A stretch of 64,000 nt of DNA from Trema orientale (Eukaryota > Streptophyta > Magnoliopsida > Rosales > Cannabaceae), in NCBI GenBank assembly GCA_002914845.1, contig JXTC01000401.1, positions 22,399 through 86,398 on the forward strand, given 5' to 3'. Both the position numbers and the translations under genes were made by a program. Positions 11,560 through 22,675 of this stretch are shown here, piece after piece; the first letter of the stretch is position 1, and each line of letters opens with the position of its first letter. Below the pieces are notes generated by a model, which did no database searches, was not told where the DNA came from, and worked only from the letters and a program-made list of their open reading frames with translations.

Positions 11560-12215
11560 GGATAAGTATAAGAGCAAAAGAGAGAGATAGACCGGTTAAA
11601 AATAAAAGAGATATTATTACTGATGGAATTAGGAGCTAAAATGATGGATCCAAAATGAAGGGGGTACCCTTCTATTTATAGGCAAATGATGCCTTGAAGT
11701 ACAAGAGGGTTTAATCCCTTGGTCCCTAAGCTAGATGCTTCCGAGGTTCTAGAAGCCTAAAGATAACTTGTCTTACAAGTACATACCTTACAAGATCTTG
11801 GGACATAAGCTGGAAACTTTTAGAATCCTCTAGAGCCATGAAAAATACTTGAGTCCGAAGCTAGAGGCTTATAAGCGAGAAAGGAGTGCCTCTAAATGAC
11901 ACCTAGCTTCCCTTTGAATGACATGTTTTCGAGACCAAAGAGGAGGATCTCAAGCGACATGTAGTTCAGCTCCAAACTATATGTAGTTTTCCTTGGGTGA
12001 CTTGTAGTTTAGCTAACAATCCAAGTGCTAGTGAACGAGATCCAAGTGACATGTAGCTTAGGACATACTACATGTCGTTTTTCTTGAGCATGTGTTGTTT
12101 GTTCTCCACTACATGTAGGTTGATCATTTTTGCTTAGTCTTGTTAATTCATGCTCAATTACTACTAATTCTCATTTTAGGATTAATCCCAGAAATTGGAA
12201 AAACCCCAAAACATT
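11560..12215 (-). mobile_element. right arm of an inverted LTR-like pair
   Basis: The reverse complement of this arm repeats the layout of 9655-10280. It has ttttggggtttttccaatt, gggattaatcctaaaatgag, short repeated ctacatgtcgtttt-type units (11900-12120), and a TATA (cctatttataggc in plus-strand reading near 11670-11680), followed by a pyrimidine-rich leader. The two arms promote transcription toward each other. Confidence 0.5.
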
Positions 12216-12302
12216 AAGTCCCCTGAGCTATAGTGAATGTGATCATTCGTCGGAGCTCATTAAGTATTATAAACAGAGGGTCTCATAAGCATCTTGTGAG
12301 TC

Positions 12303-12851
12303 ATGTCTTTCTTTTGGTTGTACATCAAGCATATCTATTTGCTTCCCGTTTCGGTCATGGCTCCTAGTTCGAACTCAGATTCGTCCGGCACTCATTCGAA
12401 AACTTCGCCTTCCTCTTTGAGTAGCTCGTTGGATATCATAGTAGGTTCACCACCTTCTACTCCAGTATTTCCTCGAGCCGACCAAGCAAGCGTGGACAAC
12501 CTCCAAGCCCAAGTGAACACATTGAGTGATCAACTGACCAAGATACAACTATGTTCTTGGGCCGAGCTAAACTATTATTTCCAGAGGATTCAAGAGCTTG
12601 AAATGCATGCTATGCATGCTTTTGAGCATGTTTATGAGATCCAGTCTTATGTTGAGCAGAAAATTGCTACTTTGGGAGCAAATCTCAGAATGGCAGAGAT
12701 GAATCTGATGGAAGCATACGAAGAGATCGACCGTTGGCAAGGCAGTGTTATTCCAGTGCCGGTGTTGATGTCTCATGCAGAGCCGCAACCTCCATTTTAC
12801 AGTGCTCAACCTTCCTTAGGACGACGAGGGTCTCGAAGATATCCGAGCTGA
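12303..12851 (+). CDS. hypothetical 182-aa Ser-rich, coiled-coil ORF
   Basis: Uninterrupted ORF of 182 codons, not recognised. A second in-frame Met (codon 19, at 12357) is a likely start because the protein from there opens MAPSSNSDSSG, a soluble Ser/Thr/Pro-rich segment. Residues about 60-145 are predicted by eye to form a coiled coil (VDNLQAQVNTLSDQL then repeated Glu/Leu/Met heptads). The tail is Pro-rich and ends in RRGSRRYPS. It starts just right of the inverted LTR-like arm, within transposon debris, so an accessory ORF of a retrotransposon is a possible origin. No function is proposed. Confidence 0.4.
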   Translation: MSFFWLYIKHIYLLPVSVMAPSSNSDSSGTHSKTSPSSLSSSLDIIVGSPPSTPVFPRADQASVDNLQAQVNTLSDQLTKIQLCSWAELNYYFQRIQELEMHAMHAFEHVYEIQSYVEQKIATLGANLRMAEMNLMEAYEEIDRWQGSVIPVPVLMSHAEPQPPFYSAQPSLGRRGSRRYPS

Positions 12852-14537
12852 CGTTACCATGGACCTCGTAGTTCCTACTGCTAGGTTAGAACTACTAGGT
12901 TGAGTTCTGTTGTGTACTAGTAAGGAGAGTATTCTACAAAAGAGGATAGAATACTTCCTCGAGCCTTGTATGCTCTTTGTGATATAAATAAAGAAGTTTG
13001 TTTCTAATACATGCATAAATAAGAAAAGATGCATGTGAGTATAATAGATGGATATAGTCATATTTTAACCAAAACAAAGTAAGTGAGCATCTATGTATGA
13101 GAACTACTGCATCTTTACATAAACAAGAGTAAGTATACATTGTTGTCATGAAAAATATTAAGCTTTTGATTTAAGTACGAGACAACAAAGCATAAATGAC
13201 TTAATTATCATTTAAGCAAGAAAAGTGAGTCTAGATTACTTTAGTAATGTTATAGAGAGAGCTTTTATCAAATTAATAAAACATATGCGTGAGAGAATTG
13301 CATGATTAAAGTATTTAACTAAGTAAATGAAGGAGTTAACCTATGCTTTGGTAACAAAAGAGTTTTGCATGTATACATAAGGAAGAGAGGACACGTAAAA
13401 GCAAATGTAAAATTATATGTATATACACATATGTGTCCGAAAAAGTGATCAGCACTTAAGATCATTTCAGGTGAGTTTTAATTAAAGTAGCACACTTGGG
13501 TGTTGTGCGAATGTAAATCACTAAAAGAACAAAAGGGCGACATAAGGACGAGATGGTGGAGCCATAATGAATTAAAAGAATAAGGTGAATATTCTTCTCT
13601 TGTTTCGGTTGAAACAACATGTAAGAGAGACGAGCATGGGTTTGATGAAGTGTTGTGTGAAAGACATACACCTACTCTTATCTATATGTAGCTTGGGCGG
13701 CTATAAGAGAGAAAAGAAAGACAAAGCTTTTAAGCTTTGTGTAAGAGAAAGAACATGCAAGAATAGTGACCATTTTAGTCATAAGTGGGGTGAGGGACCT
13801 GAGACACTTTTCTTACACTCAAGCATGCTTACACGGCTACATATATATATGATCATGCAAGTGGACAACAAGAGAGAGAAAGAAAAGAAGAGGAGCATGC
13901 ATGGCGGTACCCGAGGCTTCCAAGTCTCCTTGTGTGGTCATTTCACAATAAAAGTGGCAAGGTATGTCATTGCCTTTTTGGATTGATGTACAAGTGTATT
14001 CAGGTCCTTTATTGGAGTAACATGTATGATTCAAGAGTTAAACTAATTGAAAATAGGAGAGAGAGGTGGAGAAGTCAAGGGGAAGGGCTTCACAAGTTTG
14101 CATGGTTATTTAAGCCATGCATTGTGTCATTTTGGCAACAAAATGAGAGGTAAAGAGAGGACCCAAAAAGAAGAAAATCTGTAGAGGAGGGCTTGAAAAT
14201 AGAAAGAGAGAGAGAGAGAGAGGGTATGGCAAAAGACTTAAAACAAAATCAAGTCTTTTCTATAAGAGCTAAAATGAAAAAGAGAGCTTCGAGGGTATTG
14301 TCTTTGAGCTTGACTCGAGCAAATTGCATGGAGACACCGCGGGGCACTACCATGGATTGGAGAAGCAAGGGTGTACCACGAGGCTCCATTGAAGAGTTAG
14401 GAGATATAGCACGGCTCAAGGATCGTGACAAATCCCCGAATGAAGTTTGGAATCTCTTAGATATTTCTACCAATATTGTCGTTGATACTTTTAAGAGGGG
14501 GGTTCTTTTAGAACCTCTGTCTAAAGATTAAATAGAG
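12852..14537. other. intergenic, no supported gene
   Basis: Moderately AT-rich DNA with several short ORFs (for example 13585-13986 and 14193-14531) that have no recognisable domain and weak codon structure. An (AG)n run lies at about 14203-14222. Confidence 0.4.
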
Positions 14538-14542
14538 ATTAT
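14538..14542. repeat. left TSD of LTR A (ATTAT)
   Basis: Matches 18433-18437 exactly. Confidence 0.8.
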
Positions 14543-15308
14543 TGATGGAATTGCCTAACACTTAGGACAAAATCATATATGCATGCAAACTATGGAAAAC
14601 ACATGATCACATCATGAACGCATCGGAAAAATAACGGATTTAGGTTCTAAAAATTTTTACATGAAAACAGTTTTCATAACCATATTACATGTATATATCA
14701 AATACAAGATCATGTATAATATAAATCAAATCGAGATGTACAAACCCTAGAGATGGGATTAGGGTTTACCTTTTGTAGCGTGCTCCTTCTTGATCTCCTT
14801 GTTGATGGTGATCAAACCTCCAACCCTAGATCTTCTTGTCTATGCTCTTGCTCTTGGTTGATTAAGTAAGTGGGCACCAAGTTAAATCTTTTGTCGGAGA
14901 ACGATCAAGAATACCTTCTTGATCCTATGGGACACCAGGACGTGAGATGAGACCGTGAGATGGCAAGAAACTTTTTCTCTCCTCTCTTTCTCAGCCTTGG
15001 CCGATTTCTCTCTCCCTCCCCCTCTGTAATTTTCGTGTAGCACACTTGTTATTACTGTGCAGTTTTTCCTCTCATATATCTTATATATATGGGACCCAAA
15101 ACTGCTAATCCTAGTCCAACTAGGATTGGACTTGTTCTCCAATTTGGGCTTTGGGTGTATTTTTTATAAATATATCCAACTCATGTAACTTATTTATAAA
15201 AATACCAACTTCTGTGTAGAATCATTATTTTACACAGTTTCATGAAACTAATTTCATAAATACCACCAACCAATTAATGAGCTTTATTGAGTTAGACAAG
15301 GGACTTAA

Positions 15309-17115
15309 TGCTGGAGTTGCCTAACACTTAGGGCAAAAACATACATGCATATAAACTATGGAAAAACACATGATCACATCATGAACGCAGCAGAATAATT
15401 AGCGGATTTAGGTTTTAAAATTTTTTACATGAAAAATAATTTTCATAACCATATTACATGCATATATTATATACAGGATCATGTATAACATAAATCAAAT
15501 CTAGATGCACAAACCCTAGAGATGGGATTAGGGTTTACCTCTTGTAGCGTGCTCCTTCTTGATCTCCTTGTTGATGATGATCAGACCTCCAACCCTAGAT
15601 CTTCTTGCCTATCCTCTTGCTCTTGGTTGACGAGGTGAGTGGGCACCAAGTTGAATCCTTTGTTGAAGAATGATCAAGAACACCTTCTTGATCTTTTGGA
15701 ATACCAGGATGTGAGATGAGACTGTGAGATGGTAGGAAACTTTTTCTCTCTCACTCAGCCTAAGGTGGCCGAAAACTCTCTCTCTCTCTCAATGCCTTAG
15801 GCGTGAGCACACACTGTGTTACTGTGCAGTTTTTTTTTCTCTCATATATCTTATATATATGAGGCCAAAAACTGCTAACCCTAGTCCAACTAGGATTGGG
15901 CTTGTTCTCCAATTTGGGTTTTAGGTGTATTTTTATAAATATGTCCAACCCATGAAACTTATTTATAAAAATACCAACTTTTGTGTAGAATCATTATTTT
16001 ACACAGTTTCATGAAACTAATTTCACAAATACCACCAACCAATTAATGAGCTTTATTGAGTTAGACAAGAGACCTAACGGATCCAAATAATCTAAGCTCC
16101 AATAATATGATAAATACATAATAACTCTTATTATGGTATTTATATAAATATTATTAGTAAAGGGAACACTCCACTAAAGGCCCAATACTGCACTCTTAGA
16201 TTAAACGTCATGCCTTTTAAAAAGATTTAATCAACTAGTCTTGATTAATCGATCCATCTAGCATATTCTATACCACACATAGAATCCCTATACAATGCCG
16301 TAGTTGGATAGGTGAAATTACCGTAATACCCCTCCAACACCTATTTACCTTTAAGTTACCATCTTTCTATCAAGGAATAATGTTGTCGATAATTTTGTTC
16401 TCAATGGCCATTTAGACAACATTATCAACCAATTCACAAAGTGAATACTAAGATCTTAGATTTAATTATTCCATGAATCTTGAAAGAACCTAAAGTGGCA
16501 TTAATGTATAGTGTCCTTAACTATTTGGTGTTCCCATCAATTCATAAACCATAACCTCCAATATGCCAGAGTTCACCTCAAATTTCATAGAGGTTAGTCT
16601 TTTAACAAATCAAAAGGCTACAATCCATGAAAGCAAGTCCAATCAAATATCAAGGATTAAGATCTATATACTAAGAGCGAGTTTGTGGTAATATAAGAAT
16701 TGAGTTACGGCACTCCAATTCTTTATATAGCCTGGTCCAGTTCAATACACATAAATTATTTATGTTGTACTAGTATTTCTATCAGAAGTCACATACTTCA
16801 ATGATTTGAGACACATCATTCCCGTTGAGATAGACAAACACTATAACCTATAGTAAATAAAGTATTCCATCTTTACTTACAGATTGTGAACTAATTCATT
16901 TAGACTTAGATAAAGAAACAAGTCTCCCCATAATTAACACTTAATCATGTTTGTTTCTTTATACACAAATAAAGTTATGGAATCTTTTTCAGATAAATAA
17001 ACTATACAACTAAGATAGTTTAATCTAGCAAATATCATAATTGCATATAAGAGAAAGTTATTTATACTTAAAGGGTATAATTGGAAATATGCTTTTTAGG
17101 ACAAATATCCCAACA
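15309..17115 (-). mobile_element. solo LTR B nested in LTR A, TSD CTTAA
   Basis: Complete 1807-bp LTR with ends TGCTGG...CCCAACA on the plus strand (TGTTGGG...CCAGCA in its own orientation). It is flanked by CTTAA at 15304-15308 and 17116-17120. B itself contains gacaagagacctaacggatcc at about 16065, the same stretch that the insertion splits in A (gacaaggga-cttaa...tagatcc). Removing B and one CTTAA therefore restores A exactly. A and B differ at roughly one base in ten by eye. It has a minus-strand TATA (atatataagatatatgag), a leader with gatcaagaaggagc, and a splice-donor-like agaggtaaac. It is of the large BARE/Angela LTR size class, but lineage is inferred. Confidence 0.9.
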
Positions 17116-17702
17116 CTTAATAGATCCAAATAATCTAAACTCCAATAATATGATAAATACATAATAACTCTTATTATGGTATTTATATAAATATTATTAG
17201 TAAAAGGGACACTCTACTAAAGGCCCAATACTGTACTCTTAGATTAGATCTCATGCCTTTTATAGAGATTCAATCAACTAACCTTGATTAACCGATCCAT
17301 CTAGCATATTCTATACCACATATAGAATCCCTATACAATACCGTAGTTGGATAGGTGAAATTACCGTAACACGCCTCTAACAATTATTTACCTTTAAGTT
17401 ACCATCTTTCTATCAAGGAATAATGTTGTCGATAATTTTATTTTCAATGGTTATTTAGACAAAATTATCAACCAATTCACAAAGTAAATACTAAGATCTT
17501 AGATTTAATTATTCCATGAATCTTGAAAGAACCTAACGTGGCATTAATGTATAGTGTCCTTAACTATTTGATGTTCCCATCAATTCATAAGCCATAACCT
17601 CCAATACGCCAGAGTTCACCTCTAATTTCATAGAGGTTAGTCTTTTAACAAATCAAAAGGCTACAACCCATGAAAGCAAGTCCAATCAAATATCAAGGAT
17701 TA

Positions 17703-17703
17703 N
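17703..17703. other. ambiguous base N (possible assembly join)
   Basis: The only N in the window. It falls exactly where LTR A loses homology to LTR B and a different sequence begins. Confidence 0.9.
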
Positions 17704-18258
17704 TATATTGTGATGTATTGTATTGGATTGGATTGTAGTGTATTATTCTATTACAATTCTATGTTTGGTTTTGCACTTGTATTAAGATGTTGTATTAAAA
17801 GTTAATTTTGAAAAACACTATTTTTAAAAGTTTACTTAGAAAAATATCATTTTTAAAAAATATTTAGAAAAATACCACTTATAAAATTACCACTTTTAAA
17901 AAATTTATTTACGAAAAAACCACTTTTTAGATATAAATTTATAAAGTACCACTTTTAAAAATTTATTTAGAAAAATACCACTTTTGAAAAGGATAAAGTA
18001 ATGTGAGAGAGAAAGTGATGAGAGAGAAATTAAGAACAGAAAAACTGCGGAGAGTGAGTACTGTACAATATTATGTTAAAGTTAAAATTATATAACACAG
18101 TATAATACAGACCTTTTATTCTGTATTAGATTATACTCTCCGTATTATATTAAATTTTGATGTCGTATTAAATAATACAATACAAAGGCACAACCAAACA
18201 CAGTATTATATTTAATTGATACAATACAGAGTCCTTATATAGTGTACCAAACATAGCC
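17704..18258. mobile_element. MITE-like inverted-repeat segment inside LTR A
   Basis: About 555 bp. The left part has ctatgtttggttttgcac and cttgtatt words. The right part has the inverted counterparts ggcacaaccaaacacag and gtaccaaacatagcc, so the two ends fold back on each other. Many ttgtatt/aatacaa words fill the arms, and the centre holds repeated aaaaataccacttt-type units. No ORF. The left end coincides with the N, so its true left boundary is unknown. Confidence 0.55.
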
Positions 18259-18438
18259 AATCATGTTTGTTTCTTTATGCACAATTAAAGTTATGGAATC
18301 TTTTTCAGATAAATAAACTATTCAACTAAGATAGTTTAATCTAGCAAATATCATAATTGCATATAAGAGAAAGTTGTTTATATTCAAAAGGTTAAAATTG
18401 GAAATCTGCTTTTTAGGGCAAATATCCCAATAATTATA

Positions 18439-18790
18439 ACATTCTCTCTTCCTTTGGCTTACCGAACACTTTTTCTTTTGTTCATTGATTATCGACAAAG
18501 GCAAAGTCTCCAGCAAGAGGGAAGAGGGAGATTAGCGAGTTATGGACAATGAGCCATGACCTATTATAGATAATTCTTGTTTTAGGTTGCAAAGCCTAAA
18601 ACAAGATAGTCATGGAGGTACCGTTAGGAGTTTTAGAAATGGAGGAGTGTAATCCTCCGAGATTTTTAGAAAAGGAATTAGCACTAGAATAAGGAAGAAA
18701 ATATGCAAATTCCATGTAATTTTATATTTTATGAAAAATGTCCTCATGTAATTTTATATTTTATGAAATGAAATTTTTATGAGTTAGAAA

Positions 18791-18832
<42 letters not shown>

Positions 18833-20149
18833 TTTGTCCAAAAATACAAGGGAACCTAAAAACTTGATCAAACACCACGAAATGTGATCACGGGTTAAAA
18901 AGAATTTAAAGTAGAAAAAGGGTTGGAAGCTATCAAAGGGTGCCGGCCTAGAGAATTTTTGTAAAAAATTTTGGACAAAAATAATGGTATTTTTCAGGTT
19001 CTACATCATGTTTTAGTTTTGAAAAATAACAATAATGGTGTATGTAGATAGAACCACGGCCCATAGTGATACTAGGTGTGCAAATGAAGGTAATCACGTT
19101 TACGCACAAAAATTGGTACTAGGAGGTCTAATTATGCATCTAAAGAAATCTCGACCCAAAAGCATGAGATAAGCATTGCAAAAATGCCACATTTAGAAGA
19201 CACGTTTGCAAAATATTATAGATAAATGAGCAAACAAGAGAGTGAGCATGAAAACATGGTATAAGGCCTCAAAAAATGGTATTTAAAGAATTAGATGGGC
19301 CGTGAGAGGCTCGTCCCAATTTTAAAAGAAATATAGAGAGATTTTTTGAAAAATACCACTATTAGAAATTATGCATACCACAAGATATATGGGTCATTTT
19401 CTGAACCTTTTTGCCAAAAGAGGGGAAAATATAATTAGGTCTTACTAATGACATTGGTAAAAATCTAAAATAGATTTCAAACCTTGTTGAAGCTGTGACG
19501 GCCCATTGGGCCTTAATAAAGTAGCCTACATACCATGGCCTGATGAGGACTTCATGCTGCATGCATGCAATGTAAGCGACATCCGAGGAGCTTCCTTTGA
19601 GAGTTTGAAGTGCACATCCTCGAGATAGAATTGCTTGGTTTGACATTCCTGCTTTTCTAAGTAATTTTCTTGCAAAGCAGAGGAATTAGTCCAAATGAAC
19701 ATTTAAACCAAGAAAGATAAGCACTGAGGGTATTTTGAAAACAAAATTGAGTCCCCAGTATTTTAAATAAATTGCTGGGGAGAAAAATAATGTTTTAGAA
19801 GGAATACCGTCCCCAGTAATTTGAATAACTATTAGGCACAGGTAAACTTAGTCCCTAGCATTTTGCAAAATATTTTGGCAACCTCTTTGAATTCTTCAAA
19901 AAGGGTGGAGAGAGAAAGATGCCGAAAATTGACTAATTATACTTGAAAAATATTTGTGCAAAAACTATTCGTACAAAGACACTCATGATTTTTTTCAAAA
20001 AGTATTTGAGAATAGGAGATTTGATTTCAAGAAATCATGAGATTTTGAAATGACATTTCAGAAAGTAGAGAACATCCAGAAATTATTGTAAGCATCTGTG
20101 AGAAAATATGCCACTCATAGAAAAGGGAAACCATGAGTTTGTAGTGAGA
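18439..20149 (-). other. probable 3' non-coding part of the Tat-type element 1
   Basis: No ORF of note. It lies downstream, in minus-strand sense, of the decayed Tat pol at 23745-28540. It contains a short motif gtccc(c/t)ag(t/c)attt repeated around 19752, 19809 and 19849, and a CT microsatellite. Assignment to the element is inferred from position and from continuity with the tandem array that follows. Confidence 0.4.
18794..18830. repeat. (TC)n microsatellite
   Basis: About 18 uninterrupted TC units. Confidence 0.95.
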
Positions 20150-20875
20150 TACTTATCGGGAAAGAGGCGATAAGGTTTTAAAATAGCTGCATGGGAAAAG
20201 CATAAAAATCATCATGCAGAAAAACTCACAGCTAGGAGTGAGAAAACTATCTACATGCGGAAAGTTTAGAACGTATAAAATTCAAAAGCATATAGAAGAA
20301 TACTTATCGGTTTATCACGATGAGGTTTTAGAATAGCTGCATGAGAGAGGTGTGAAAAATCATGCAGAAAAATCTCATATATAAGAGTGAGAAGATAAAC
20401 TACATGCAGAGACTCAAAAAGTGAGATTTAAAAACATGTAGATAAATACTCATCGGGTTTACACAATGAGGTTTGACCTCTACATGGAAAAATATATTAT
20501 GCAGGAAAAACTACATATATATAGAAAAGCACTTATCGTAAAGGAGACGTTAAGGTTTTGACATCCACACGAATATATGTTAAAATCATGCATGGAGAAC
20601 TATATGCAAGGACTCAGAAATATGAGATTTTTAGAAGTATATAGAAAAGCGCTTATCGAATTTACACAACAAGGTTTTGACATCTGTATAGAAAAATATG
20701 TAAATTTATGCAGGAAAGACTACATATGAGAACAGAAGTTTGAACATGTAGAAAAATACTTATCGTAGAGGCGACGAGAAGGTTTTGACACTGCATGGAT
20801 ATATATTAAAGTCATACAGGGAGAACTATATGCAAGGATTCAGAACTATGAGATTTTTAAAAGCATGTAGAAAAG
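20150..20875. repeat. degenerate tandem array, about six units of 80-145 bp
   Basis: Units start near 20150, 20300, 20446, 20527, 20648 and 20754. Each opens with a(c/t)act(t/c)atcg followed 10-15 bases later by a(t/c)gaggtttt- or aaggttttga-type sequence, then a catgcag/catacag word and a tatgagattttaa-like segment, and ends in catgtagaaaa. A seventh unit begins at aaaagta and is cut by the insertion of LTR C at 20876. The array lies in the 3' non-coding side of a Tat-lineage retrotransposon, where hypervariable tandem repeats are known in that lineage. Confidence 0.8.
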
Positions 20876-22675
20876 TATTGGGATATTTGTCCTAAAAAGT
20901 AGATTTCCAATTTTATCCCTTTTAGAATAAACAACTTTCTCTTATATACAATTATGATATTTGCTAGATTAAACTGTCTCTGTTGAATAGTTTATTTATC
21001 TGAAAAAGATTCCATGACTTTATTTGTGTATAAAGAAATAAACATGATTAAGTGTTAATTATGGGGAGACTTGTTTCTTTATCTAAGTCTAAATGAATTA
21101 GTTCACAATCTGTAAATAAAGATGGAATACTTTATTTACTAAAGATTGTAGTGTTTGTCTATCTCAACGGGAATGATGTGTCTCAAATCATTGAAGTGTC
21201 ACACTTCTGATAGAAACACTAGTACAACATAAATAAGTTATGTGTATTGAACTGGACCAGGCAATATAAAGAATTGGAGTGCCGTAACTCAATTCTTATA
21301 TTACCACAAATTAGCTCTTAGTATGTAGATCTTAATCCTTGATATTTGACTGGACTTGCTTTCATGGGTTATAGGCTTTTGATTTGTTAAAAGACTAGTC
21401 TCTATGAAATTAGAGATGAACTCTGGCAAATTAGAGGTTATGACTTATGAATTGATTGGAACACCAAATAGTTAAGAACACTATGCATTAATGCCACTTT
21501 AGGTTCTTTCAAGATTCATGGAATAATTAAATCTAAGATCTTAGTATTCACTTTATGAATTGGTTGATAATTTTGTCTGAATGACCATTGAGGATAAAAT
21601 TATCGACAACATTATTCCTTGATAGAAAGATGATAACTTAAAGGTAAATATGTGTTGGAGGGGTCTTACGGTAATTTTACCTATTCAACTACGGCATTGT
21701 GTAGGGATTTTATATGTGGTATAGAATATATTAGATAGATCGGTTAATCAAGGCTAGTTGATTAAATCTCTATAAAAGGCATGACATCTAATCTAAGAGT
21801 GCAGTATTGGGTCTTTAGTGTAGTGTCCCATTTACTAATAGTATTTATATAAATACCATAATAAGAGTTATTATGTATTTATCATACTATTAGAGCTTAG
21901 ATTATTTGGATCCATTAGGTCCTTTGTCTAACTCAATAAAGCATTAATTGGTTAGTAGTTTTTGTGAAATTAGTTTCATGAAACTGTGTAAAATAATGAT
22001 TCTACACAGAAGTTGGTATTTTCATAAATAAGTTTCATGAGTTGGACATATATATAAAAATACACCCAAAACTCAAATTGGAGAATAAGCCCAATCCTAG
22101 TTGGACTAGGATTAGCAGTTTTTGGGCTCACATATATAAGATACATGAGAGAAAAAATTGTACAACCCTAGCCTAGTGCAACATGCCACACAGAGAGAGG
22201 GAAGCAGTGAAATTCGGCCGAGCACGGTGAACTAAAGTCACTGTGCAATTCGGCCATACTCATTCCAGAGAGAAGAAAATAGTTTTCTTGAAATTTCACT
22301 TGTTCATCTCAAATAACTGTGTTCCAAAGGATCAAGAAGGTGTTTTTGATTGTTCTCTAACGAAAGATTCGACTTGATGCCCACTCACCACATCAACCAA
22401 GAGCAAGAGCATAGAAAAGAAGATTTAGGGTTGGAGAATTGATCACCATCAACAAGAAGATCAAGAAGGAGCATGCTACAAGAGGTAAACCCTAATCTCA
22501 TCTCTAGAGTTTTGTATCTAGATTTGATTTATGTTATACACGATCCTATATATGATATATGCATATTCTATAGTTATAAAAATTATTTTCATGTAAAAAT
22601 TTAAAACCTAAATGCTCTATTTTTTTCGCTACGTTCATGATGTGATCATGTATTTTTTCCATATTTATATGCATT
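20876..22675 (+). mobile_element. LTR C, same family as A and B, opposite orientation, 3' truncated
   Basis: Begins tattgggatatttgtcc (expected tgttggg) and follows the reverse complement of LTR B through its promoter (catatataagatacatgagag near 22131), the leader with gatcaagaaggagcatgc, and gttcatgatgtgatcatg. Homology stops near 22675, about 40 bp short of the LTR end, so no right TSD is available. It inserted inside the tandem array: the array unit aaaagta(cttatcg) breaks at its left end. Confidence 0.85.

Larger units (their letters stand above)
14543..18432 (-). mobile_element. solo LTR A (interrupted), TSD ATTAT
   Basis: LTR read on the minus strand. Its plus-strand left end is tgatggaattgcc and its right end cccaata (from cccaaca by one change). 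The 5 bp attat at 14538-14542 is repeated exactly at 18433-18437, a clean target-site duplication with no internal coding region, so it is a solo LTR. Its body consists of 14543-15308 and 17116-17702, then a last piece at about 18259-18432. It is interrupted by LTR B and by a MITE-like segment adjoining the N at 17703; about 270 bp present in B (16671-16942) is missing here. A minus-strand TATA-like region (tatatataagatatatgag) matches that in B. LTR size, excluding insertions, would have been about 1.8 kb. The superfamily is not provable from the LTR alone. Confidence 0.85.

Noticed and set aside
13585-13986. 133-codon ORF
   Set aside because: Low-complexity, no domain, overlapped by frames of similar length on the other strand.
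14193-14531. 112-codon ORF
   Set aside because: Opens in an AG microsatellite and shows no recognised motif.
20150-20875. possible CRISPR-like repeat array
   Set aside because: Units are degenerate and have no uniform spacers, and the context is a plant retrotransposon; these are ordinary tandem repeats.
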